From JAAYCI01 sp031549285 (GTDB taxonomy: Bacteria; Bacillota; Clostridia; Oscillospirales; Ruminococcaceae), in contig JAVBPZ010000020.1 of NCBI GenBank assembly GCA_031549285.1, forward strand, positions 1 to 38,756: a stretch of DNA of 38,756 nucleotides, in the 5' to 3' direction. Below, piece by piece: positions 33,056 to 38,756 of this stretch. The number at the start of each line of letters is the position of its first letter. Position 1 is the stretch's first letter. A program made the translations under genes and the position numbers. The notes below the pieces were generated by a model that was given only the letters and a program-made list of their open reading frames with translations, had not been told where the DNA came from and searched no databases.

Positions 33056-34528
33056 TCATCCCGCCGGCACTTGTTTTTTTTCTTCTTTCGCGCCATCGCG
33101 GGGCTTTTTCAGGCGGCGGTACACACCAGAAACACCTTGCACCACCCCCGCCACACAGATACAATACAGCAGCTGGAACGCCGGGAAGAAATACCGGAAT
33201 TCAAAGCTTTGTGCGTTGATAAAAAACGCCCCATAATAAAAAACCGCCACGGCATACAGCGCCAGCTCCGTTTTGCTTTTTTGGGTGGCCCATCGGTAAG
33301 CGCTTACCATCCCCGCGGCTAAAAACCAGACAAACGGCATGCGCAAAACCACAAAACCATCCAGGAACCCGTTCACATGATCCACAAACTGCTGCCGTCG
33401 CGCAGAGTCTGTAAATCCCATATTATACATATCATTGTTTATTTTATATTCAAACGCCATGTTGTACAGCGGCTTTTGTATCCCCAGCGCACGGCCAATG
33501 AAGGAAACCTTGTTCGCGAAAAACGCTCCCGGTTCCCGCAGCATCAGCTGAAAATACTTTTCCATCAGCGCGCCGCGGTTTTCCGGGGCGCCAATCTTGT
33601 TGTACGGCATGGTGCTGAACACCCAGCCCACCACACTGTCTCTTTCCCGGTCTATTGCCAGGCTTTCCCTCGTGCTGCCCGGCCCGCCGATGTCGTCCAA
33701 ATAGTCCTGATACCGCTCCTGCTTCTCCTCCGGCAGGCGGTTTATGGTGGACAATATCTCCCAGGTAAAACCGGGCGCCGCGGTGTTCAGCACCCGCGCA
33801 TCAAACAGTTGCGGCACCACCAACACCAGCGCCAGCCCGGCCAGCGCGCCGCCCAGCAGTGCCACCGTTTTCTTTTTTTGTCTGTCGCGTTTATAGCACA
33901 CCAGCGCGAACACCACCAGCACCGGAAACACCGTAAACGCGTTCTGACGAAACCCAAACGCTACAAAGCTGGCTCCCACCATCAGCGCCAAATACAGCAC
34001 CGCCTTGCCGGTGGAAATCTGCCGCTGGGGAGCTATTTCCATGCACAGCAAAACGCCGCAATTTATGCCCACCAGGCACCCAATGCCCATATCGCCCAAA
34101 ACACTATACCCCAGCGTCAGCGGGTTCAAAAGCAACAGTGGCGCCAAATACCAAAATCGTTTCAGCAGCTTGCCCAGCAGCAAAAAAGACGTGAAAAAAT
34201 ACGCAAAACTTTGCAGCAGCGTCAACGACGCATAGCTCCCGGTTATTTTATACAACACCAGCATGAACAGCGACGGGACAACATTTAAAAATATTTCTCC
34301 CTCGGCGTTGTACAAAATCTGGTCAATCACGGTGGTCCAGCGCAAAATGGTGTCGGTAAAAAAGATGCCCGGGTAAGAAACCGCTGTGTAATACCCCGCC
34401 AGCAATATGGACACCACCGCAAAAATATACGCCATTTTATGCCGCACCACATGCCGCCACACCGTGCGCACACCGGCACCCACCGCCGTCTTGCCTCTTC
34501 CCATTGTGTTTTCCACCCGCCTCACCAT
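33056..34528 (-). CDS. Polytopic membrane protein, possible GT-C-type glycosyltransferase
   Basis: The 490-residue protein has about ten to twelve membrane helices and an acidic extracytoplasmic loop rich in charged residues (ERERDSVVGWVF-like region; AIDRERDS). It resembles polytopic GT-C-like or surface-polymer proteins, but I saw no catalytic DxD motif in the first loop that I could call with confidence. The C-terminus is charged and cytoplasmic. I start it at ATG 34528 because GGGGGA lies 4-5 nt upstream; ATG 34504 is an alternative. The promoter at 34578-34606 supports a start here. It is not clearly in an operon with its neighbours. Confidence 0.7.
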   Translation of the reverse strand: MVRRVENTMGRGKTAVGAGVRTVWRHVVRHKMAYIFAVVSILLAGYYTAVSYPGIFFTDTILRWTTVIDQILYNAEGEIFLNVVPSLFMLVLYKITGSYASLTLLQSFAYFFTSFLLLGKLLKRFWYLAPLLLLNPLTLGYSVLGDMGIGCLVGINCGVLLCMEIAPQRQISTGKAVLYLALMVGASFVAFGFRQNAFTVFPVLVVFALVCYKRDRQKKKTVALLGGALAGLALVLVVPQLFDARVLNTAAPGFTWEILSTINRLPEEKQERYQDYLDDIGGPGSTRESLAIDRERDSVVGWVFSTMPYNKIGAPENRGALMEKYFQLMLREPGAFFANKVSFIGRALGIQKPLYNMAFEYKINNDMYNMGFTDSARRQQFVDHVNGFLDGFVVLRMPFVWFLAAGMVSAYRWATQKSKTELALYAVAVFYYGAFFINAQSFEFRYFFPAFQLLYCICVAGVVQGVSGVYRRLKKPRDGAKEEKKQVPAG

Positions 34529-34577
34529 AATCCCCCACCGGCGCACCCTGCAAAAAACGCCGCGCGCCACAGTATAA

Positions 34578-34606
34578 ATTATAGCAAATGCCCGCCCAAA
34601 AGAAAA
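34578..34606 (-). promoter_or_regulatory. Promoter of the polytopic membrane protein gene
   Basis: Minus-strand perfect TATAAT (34578-34583) with TTTTCT 17 nt upstream (34601-34606), about 50 nt before the ATG. The -35 box is poor. Confidence 0.5.
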
Positions 34607-34653
34607 CAACCGGCTCGCTTCTTCCGGCACTGGCGGCGCTCACCTCCGCCGCA

Positions 34654-34715
34654 GTTAACACCGCAATGCCTCTGCAACACAGGGTCGCTGGTGCGGACTC
34701 AAACAGAAGTGCCAA
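34654..34715 (+). repeat. Degenerate inverted partner of the tRNA-Asn 3' half
   Basis: From GTTAAC (34654-34659) through CAGGGTCGCTGGTGCGGACTC to GCCAAAG this stretch parallels the minus-strand tRNA-Asn half at 34750-34795, ending at the same hairpin arm, but with insertions and changes in the T arm. It looks like a decayed copy in inverted orientation. Confidence 0.4.
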
Positions 34716-34753
34716 AGAAAAAGACAGGCACGCGGTCTGTCTTTTTCTTTGGC
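34711..34753. terminator. Long hairpin between the two tRNA-Asn-like halves
   Basis: Perfect 17-bp stem (GCCAAAGAAAAAGACAG with CTGTCTTTTTCTTTGGC) and 9-nt loop. The T-rich arm and A-rich arm on both strands make it a plausible terminator, probably the native terminator of the tRNA-Asn gene. Confidence 0.7.
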
Positions 34754-34795
34754 TCCCCAGAGTTTGACTCGAACCAACGACCCTGCGGTTAACAG
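34750..34795 (-). pseudogene. Truncated tRNA-Asn (3' half)
   Basis: Minus-strand 46 nt from CTGTTAA (anticodon GTT loop) through CCGCAGGGTCG, TTGGTTCGAGTC and the acceptor CTGGGGAGCCA, the standard 3' half of tRNA-Asn with encoded CCA. The 5' half is absent: bases before the anticodon loop do not pair, and the T stem has one mismatch (CAAAC for CCAAC). Breaks at the anticodon loop are typical att-site relics of elements that integrate in tRNA genes. Confidence 0.65.
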
Positions 34796-35031
34796 TGTTT
34801 CAGAAAACCTTATTCCGATGTTGATTTCGGCCCATTCAAGCCATGATAAAACCCCTGATTCTTGCGCCTCTTTGGGATAATTTTGTCGGACTTGGTTTTT
34901 GCAATGTGCCACTGATTTAAACTAAGAATTCCTTGCTAATAGCTGTGTTGTTAGAATGCCGTTAGAAGAATGCTTGCCATTACAGTTTCTCTTAAGTCAC
35001 TGCTAGGATCAAGGTAAGTTACATTATATAA

Positions 35032-35045
35032 AGGATACGTATCCT
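35032..35045. promoter_or_regulatory. 14-bp perfect palindrome AGGATACGTATCCT
   Basis: A perfect palindrome about 105 nt upstream of the consensus promoter of island B. It may be an operator or recombination-related site; no regulator gene is nearby. The rest of 34796-35148 is AT-rich and I see no gene in it. Confidence 0.35.
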
Positions 35046-35148
35046 GTCGCTATCACAAGAGCACGCTTAGATAAACCGTTGAGAACATCCACTGAATTTT
35101 GGAGACAAAGTATCCAGGGGCAAAATATTATACCAGACATTTTCTTTA

Positions 35149-35176
35149 TTGACAATTAACAACCCTCAATTATAAT
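35149..35176 (+). promoter_or_regulatory. Consensus promoter of island B
   Basis: Perfect TTGACA (35149-35154) and TATAAT (35171-35176) with a 16-nt spacer, 60 nt ahead of the first island B gene. It probably drives the whole run of genes to 38504. Confidence 0.85.
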
Positions 35177-35236
35177 GGGAGATAGAAACAAAAAATCTCG
35201 ATGATGCGTTTTCGCGCTAAAGAAGGGAGTAACCTC

Positions 35237-35575
35237 ATGGGATATGTAGATACTTATCCGGAAGCAACGACTCGCAGAGACGAATATCAAAGGGTTATTG
35301 ATGCCCTAAATACAGAAAAAGCCGTTATTGATACCGCCGTGAATACTAATTTGAGGACTGTTGGCGCATTTACTGATGGAAGTTTGGTGGGTGACTATTA
35401 TGATGTATATAACAATAAAGTTTCAGAGTGGATGACCAGTGCAATAACAATAAAAAATGCTTACACGCACATTCAATCGGCACTAAACACTCGAATTATA
35501 AATGCAACTACACAGCGTAATTTGTGGAACACGCGGATTGGCCAAAAGACATGGGTGGAGGATCCGGTGGTATGA
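35237..35575 (+). CDS. Small helical type VII-associated protein B1
   Basis: The 112-residue protein is helical, with an N-terminal MGYVDTYPEATTRRDEYQRV stretch and no signal peptide. Its place as first gene ahead of WXG100 proteins and an effector parallels the YwqH position, but length and sequence differ and I do not recognise the family. ATG 35237 has GGGAG 8 nt upstream; the frame extends to 35201 without a better site. It overlaps the next gene by 4 nt (ATGA). Confidence 0.6.
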   Translation: MGYVDTYPEATTRRDEYQRVIDALNTEKAVIDTAVNTNLRTVGAFTDGSLVGDYYDVYNNKVSEWMTSAITIKNAYTHIQSALNTRIINATTQRNLWNTRIGQKTWVEDPVV

Positions 35576-35877
35576 ACAATCTTATTGAGGTGAAAACCAA
35601 CATATCCTATGTCGATACACATTTTTCCGGAGTGAGGGCCTCATTCGATGTCTTAGAAGCTTTGCAGGCCAATATTACCGATTTCCTTGCGGAAGACGAT
35701 AAATGGGCAGGTAAATCCCATAATAAGTGTGTCCAGACACACGACCTTCTGAAAGAGTATTTTACAGCAATCCGGCCGCTTTGTGTGGATTTTAAAGCAA
35801 AAATCGAAGATCTCATAAATACCGCAGACACATTTAAAAATGATTCGAACGATGTGACAAAATTAATCAATTGGTGA
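35572..35877 (+). CDS. WXG100-family protein B2
   Basis: The 101-residue protein has the classic WXG100 layout: two helices around a WxG turn (WAGKS, residues 46-50), without a signal peptide. It probably dimerises or pairs with a partner or effector for type VII export. ATG 35572 overlaps the previous stop (ATGA) and GGAGG lies 10 nt upstream (35557-35561). Confidence 0.78.
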   Translation: MNNLIEVKTNISYVDTHFSGVRASFDVLEALQANITDFLAEDDKWAGKSHNKCVQTHDLLKEYFTAIRPLCVDFKAKIEDLINTADTFKNDSNDVTKLINW

Positions 35878-35882
35878 TAAAT

Positions 35883-36509
35883 ATGAATTTGCGAGAAATA
35901 TATGTGTTAAATCTTGCTTTGGATCAAAAAAATATTTTCATGTTACCGGACTTTGGCGAGTTAAACATGTCAAACCTATTGGTTGACGCTGTTAGCGAAG
36001 TATTAGTACGCAAAGGCCTTCTGGAAAGTGAAAATACATTCACATCTGAGGGAATGAAAATCACAAAACGCATTTTAGATTATAAAAAAGCAACGAAGTA
36101 TGTGAAACTCGGCAGTTTAGTTATTGGTTACTGTAATCGCGAAAATGGTGTAGTATTGAAAAGATACCAGCAGGATGATTATGCTTTTGAACGCATCGAT
36201 TTGAAAGATCAGTTTCACCAGCTTTGTATTGCATACCCTTTTTTGCAGCAAAAGAGTGGCAAGAGTCCAACTTCCGCTCTACCAACTCAAATGCAAATGA
36301 CCTTTTCGGACGTGGTTCAGAAGTATGCGCTAACTATTGATAACTGTGCCTATCTATCCACTTTTACAGTCGAGAAAAGACACTGTACCAACGAAATAAT
36401 ATTTTCGCAGTCTGAAAATTTATATGTATATGACAGAGATTCACAATATCTTAAGCAGACAACGACTCTGGCGCTTCATAAGCTACTACAAGAGAGGATG
36501 GCAATATAG
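35883..36509 (+). CDS. EspG/DUF5081-like type VII chaperone-type protein
   Basis: The protein is about 208 residues, acidic and soluble. Its N-terminal half (LALDQKNIFMLPDFGELNMS, then SEVLVRKGLLESENTFTSEG) resembles the pattern of EspG-type proteins and DUF5081, cytoplasmic chaperones for WXG or PE/PPE substrates; the rest is divergent. This is pattern recognition, not a proven homology. The start may be ATG 35883 or GTG 35874, which overlaps the previous stop by 4 nt. It is located between two WXG100-like genes in an operon without any secretion ATPase. Confidence 0.5.
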   Translation: MNLREIYVLNLALDQKNIFMLPDFGELNMSNLLVDAVSEVLVRKGLLESENTFTSEGMKITKRILDYKKATKYVKLGSLVIGYCNRENGVVLKRYQQDDYAFERIDLKDQFHQLCIAYPFLQQKSGKSPTSALPTQMQMTFSDVVQKYALTIDNCAYLSTFTVEKRHCTNEIIFSQSENLYVYDRDSQYLKQTTTLALHKLLQERMAI

Positions 36510-36796
36510 TGGGGAAGGATACCTTAGTATATGATGAGGATCATTTGGATAAAATTGCCAACAGCTATGAAGAAAGCGTAGTAGAGTTAGATACGCTTAT
36601 AGAGTATCTAAGAAAAACAAAAGTAGCCTTTAGTAACAATTATTCTGGTCAAGGCAAAGAAATTGCATTGGATATATTTGAAAAAATAAAAGAGCATTTA
36701 TTATATTTAAAAAACGGATATGGCATACTGCAAGAGTATGTAATATATTCTAAAGAAACTATGATTGAAGCAGATAAAGCTGGAGCATCCAGTTGA
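36509..36796 (+). CDS. WXG100-like protein B3
   Basis: The 95-residue protein has the WXG100 length and two-helix shape. The turn reads YSGQG (residues 45-49) with Tyr in place of Trp, a known variation. GTG 36509 overlaps the previous stop TAG by 1 nt. It presumably partners with the effector encoded next, 60 nt downstream. Confidence 0.7.
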   Translation: MGKDTLVYDEDHLDKIANSYEESVVELDTLIEYLRKTKVAFSNNYSGQGKEIALDIFEKIKEHLLYLKNGYGILQEYVIYSKETMIEADKAGASS

Positions 36797-36856
36797 GTGT
36801 CCTTGGGTAAGCCATCGGTATATTAAGTATTGGGGAAATCTCGAAAGGAAAAAATA

Positions 36857-37894
36857 TTGGGAACATGCAATACACTTATTTCGGATTTTGATAAATGGAT
36901 TCAACCCATAGCAAACAATTGGAATGGCATGGGCCGTGTGAGTGACAATTTTGAACCTGCTTTGGTCGCTGCACAAAATGCTAATACTATCTTGGCAGGT
37001 GCCCCGAGTGATGTGGGAGGAAAACTAACCATTACGGTGACACAAAGTGAATTAGATCAATTGCGAGTTCAAAGAATGACATTGAAAAATTTTACCGACA
37101 GCATTCATTACGAAGTGGCTGAGTTGATTGACATTCCTTTTACACAACGGCTGGAACCAATTATGCAGGCTGCATATGATCTCAGCCCAAAAGAATTTCG
37201 AACATCAAAACCTCTTCTTGGATTTATTCCATGGGGAAGCTCTTTGGAAGAAATTTTATTTGGTGCAATTAACGAGGCCGGACTTAAGGATGATTTTAAT
37301 CTGAAAGAAAAAACAAAACTGCTAAATGAAGATACCCCAAGTCAAAATTTATCCGACGCCATCTACGATGCGAAATTCTGGGCAAAAGAATTTGACAAAG
37401 CACATGAGGCACAAAAACTGTCTGAGGAATTTTTGGCAAAGAACGAAAAAGATTGGGAAACCAAAACGCCCGATGAAAAGCAAAAGTTGCTTGAGGAATA
37501 CGCAATTCAATTGGGTGAAATATATGGTGAGGGAAAAAAGGGCACCCCTATTGTCACAAGCGTTATGTGGTCAAGCCAAGATACGGATTCGAGAGCAGGC
37601 AAGATGAAAAATGCGTGGGGATACACCTACAGTTTTGACAATCCGCGCACAGGAGTTATTTTTATTAAAGATACATACGGCATTAATGATCCTGTATCAA
37701 ACGATATTCACCACGCCCTGAATACTGTTACGCATGAAGCGCGCCATCAATACCAAAGCGCTGCTTTTGACGACCCCAGCGGTTACGGAACACCAGCGGA
37801 TATCAGCACCGATTGGCAAGATTGGAGTAAAAATTATTGGGTGAGGCCTATGGAGATTGATGCTCGCGCAATGTCTGCATATGTAACTATTTGA
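36857..37894 (+). CDS. Predicted type VII effector with zincin (HExxH) C-terminus
   Basis: The 345-residue protein has an N-terminal helical part (about 1-110) with WNG at 22-24, a charged middle (about 150-220) and a C-terminal domain (about 225-345) with H293-E-A-R-H297 in NTVTHEARHQYQ and a downstream E333 in RPMEIDARAMSAY, 36 residues later. That pattern matches zinc metallopeptidase-like toxin domains (gluzincin-type third ligand). There is no Sec signal. I start at TTG 36857 because AAAGGA lies 7-8 nt upstream; TTG 36830 lacks a site. The C-terminus ends soon after the last motif. It could be a toxin protease or a non-toxic peptidase. Confidence 0.75.
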   Translation: MGTCNTLISDFDKWIQPIANNWNGMGRVSDNFEPALVAAQNANTILAGAPSDVGGKLTITVTQSELDQLRVQRMTLKNFTDSIHYEVAELIDIPFTQRLEPIMQAAYDLSPKEFRTSKPLLGFIPWGSSLEEILFGAINEAGLKDDFNLKEKTKLLNEDTPSQNLSDAIYDAKFWAKEFDKAHEAQKLSEEFLAKNEKDWETKTPDEKQKLLEEYAIQLGEIYGEGKKGTPIVTSVMWSSQDTDSRAGKMKNAWGYTYSFDNPRTGVIFIKDTYGINDPVSNDIHHALNTVTHEARHQYQSAAFDDPSGYGTPADISTDWQDWSKNYWVRPMEIDARAMSAYVTI

Positions 37895-37900
37895 CAAATT

Positions 37901-37920
37901 TTCGGTGAGCGCGCACCGAA
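37901..37920 (+). promoter_or_regulatory. Hairpin between zincin effector and lipoprotein genes
   Basis: TTCGGTG pairs with CACCGAA around a 6-nt loop, immediately after the effector stop (37892-37894) and just before the GAGGG ribosome binding site of the lipoprotein. It may tune translation of the lipoprotein relative to the effector. Confidence 0.35.
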
Positions 37921-37937
37921 TTTATGAGGGAAAACTA

Positions 37938-38504
37938 ATGAGTAAACGGTGGATTATCTATCTTGTTTTGGGTGGTATAGTTTTTGGGTTGTTGAACGGA
38001 TGCGGGAATAGAACACAAACCACATCAATACTGCTTTCAGATGTTACAAATGAGGAGGGAGACATGTACAGCGAAACATTGGCTGCCGCCAAAGAACTGA
38101 ACAATCAAAGCAATTTGTTGGGAGTCACTTTGCTAGGCTTGCCTCCAGAAGATGCAATGTACCCCGGCCCGAACCAATATGGGGATGGGAATGATTATTA
38201 CAGCATATTTTCATACGGCGACAAGGCATGTATTACCGAAGTAGAAGTATCATCTCCGGAAGCCAATATCTATGGTATTGCGCCAGGCGATGAAGCTGCC
38301 AGCATAGAAACGATATTGATCTCTCAAGGATATTCCCTTGTCTCGGATGATCTTTCCGGAGAGAAAGACACAATATTCTATCAAAAATACCACATATCAA
38401 TCCAGCTTACAGTTCCTCGCGACAGCTCTGATTTGGATACTGCGGTAATAACACGAATTGCTATTGTTGTGCGTGACCCTGACGATGTGGGGGCTGTATT
38501 TTAG
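37938..38504 (+). CDS. Lipoprotein B, candidate immunity protein
   Basis: The 188-residue protein has a signal peptide with lipobox LLNGC (Cys22), then a short linker and a mature domain of about 165 residues without further membrane helices. I do not recognise the family. It sits 43 nt downstream of the zincin effector, last in the run, in the same position as lipoprotein A in island A. ATG 37938 has GAGGG 8 nt upstream. The immunity role is inferred from position only. Confidence 0.7.
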   Translation: MSKRWIIYLVLGGIVFGLLNGCGNRTQTTSILLSDVTNEEGDMYSETLAAAKELNNQSNLLGVTLLGLPPEDAMYPGPNQYGDGNDYYSIFSYGDKACITEVEVSSPEANIYGIAPGDEAASIETILISQGYSLVSDDLSGEKDTIFYQKYHISIQLTVPRDSSDLDTAVITRIAIVVRDPDDVGAVF

Positions 38505-38586
38505 TTCCCGATACTGTTTTCATGAAATTTTTCAAGCCGGTTTTTAAAGTAGCTTCGTCGAATTTTTAGATTCTAAACATAAGGTA

Positions 38587-38615
38587 AACCCCCAATTGTA
38601 CAATTGGGGGTTTTT
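38587..38615 (+). terminator. Terminator at the end of island B
   Basis: A 22-nt perfect palindrome (CCCCCAATTGTACAATTGGGGG, given here in two halves CCCCCAATTGT and ACAATTGGGGG; 38589-38610) followed by TTTTT. It lies 84 nt after the lipoprotein stop and abuts the right end repeat. Confidence 0.8.
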
Positions 38616-38750
38616 ATGGTTTGTGCTTTAGCACGAGAACACCACCGGCTATGCCGGTGGTCGGACAGTCCTTTGCTTTAGCTGTAAGGCCCTTGCCCTT
38701 TGTGTTAATAAAGCGGCTATCAGTTACCAATGTGCTAACAAAGAGCAGTT
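38611..38750 (-). repeat. 140-bp terminal inverted repeat, right copy
   Basis: Perfect reverse complement of 1-140. The outer six bases of the window (38751-38756) extend the unit. It is open in one frame in the outward direction, so it may be the edge of a coding element, but no protein could be named. Confidence 0.85.
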
Positions 38751-38756
38751 TTGCCG

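Noticed and set aside
34654..34715. Possible second tRNA on the plus strand
   Set aside because: No foldable cloverleaf; it is only a degenerate parallel of the tRNA-Asn half.
1..38756. CRISPR arrays, rRNA, integrases or type VII core genes
   Set aside because: No regularly spaced repeats, rRNA signatures, tyrosine/serine recombinases or FtsK/SpoIIIE-type ATPases were seen on either strand.

Overview
The window looks like chromosomal DNA from a Gram-positive anaerobe of the class Clostridia, probably an Oscillospiraceae/Ruminococcaceae-type gut bacterium. This is inferred from strong AGGAGG ribosome binding sites, frequent TTG and GTG starts, an ECF-transporter S component, a two-domain 2-hydroxyacyl-CoA dehydratase activator, a CoA-disulfide reductase/rhodanese and a consensus sigma-A promoter style. 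Most of the window is GC-rich and tightly packed. Two AT-rich islands (about 21.3-26.0 kb and 34.8-38.5 kb) stand out by eye in base composition and codon use. A perfect 140-bp inverted repeat closes both ends of the window (1-140 and 38611-38750), as expected if the sequence is a contig broken at copies of a repeated (possibly IS-related) element.

Layout. 0.1-4.4 kb: CNNM/CorC-type membrane protein, then a two-gene unit of a membrane-anchored SGNH hydrolase and a small membrane protein. 4.9-7.3 kb: ECF S component divergent from a MocR/GntR-type regulator whose PLP lysine is replaced by arginine. 7.7-8.4 kb: DUF554 membrane protein. 8.6-13.0 kb: 2-hydroxyacyl-CoA dehydratase activator-like protein and a coupled dehydratase-like subunit. 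13.8-15.9 kb: small membrane protein and a GHL10-type glycoside hydrolase-like lipoprotein or membrane protein. 16.0-18.0 kb: citrate synthase divergent from an MmcQ/YjbR protein. 18.1-21.1 kb: ECF sigma factor, anti-sigma-like protein and VWA lipoprotein. 26.1-28.6 kb: tRNA(CAT), hexapeptide-repeat transferase, glmM. 28.8-34.5 kb: methyltransferase, a hypothetical protein, GNAT acetyltransferase, CoA-disulfide reductase/rhodanese, NimA-like flavoprotein and a polytopic membrane protein.

The most interesting content is the pair of AT-rich islands. Each encodes small helical WXG100-like or YwqH/YwqI-like proteins, then one larger protein with a predicted enzymatic C-terminus, then a lipoprotein. 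In island A the enzyme is an M23 (LytM) peptidoglycan endopeptidase; in island B it is an HExxH zincin. No type VII secretion machinery (EssC/YukB ATPase, EssB, EsaA, EccD) is in the window, so these look like orphan type VII effector-chaperone-immunity cassettes. Island A is flanked by an 18-bp perfect direct repeat next to a tRNA gene. Island B begins beside a truncated tRNA-Asn 3' half with its terminator. Both contexts suggest integration at tRNA loci.

Stretches without genes: 1666-2080 (promoter and leader), 4372-4928 (promoter, terminator, dispersed repeat), 5547-5846 (divergent regulatory region), 7335-7668 (little visible), 12954-13791 (hairpins and dispersed repeat), 21731-22354 (zinc-ribbon remnant, hairpins) and 34529-35236 (promoters, tRNA remnants, palindrome). 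No CRISPR array, rRNA, integrase or intact transposase was seen.
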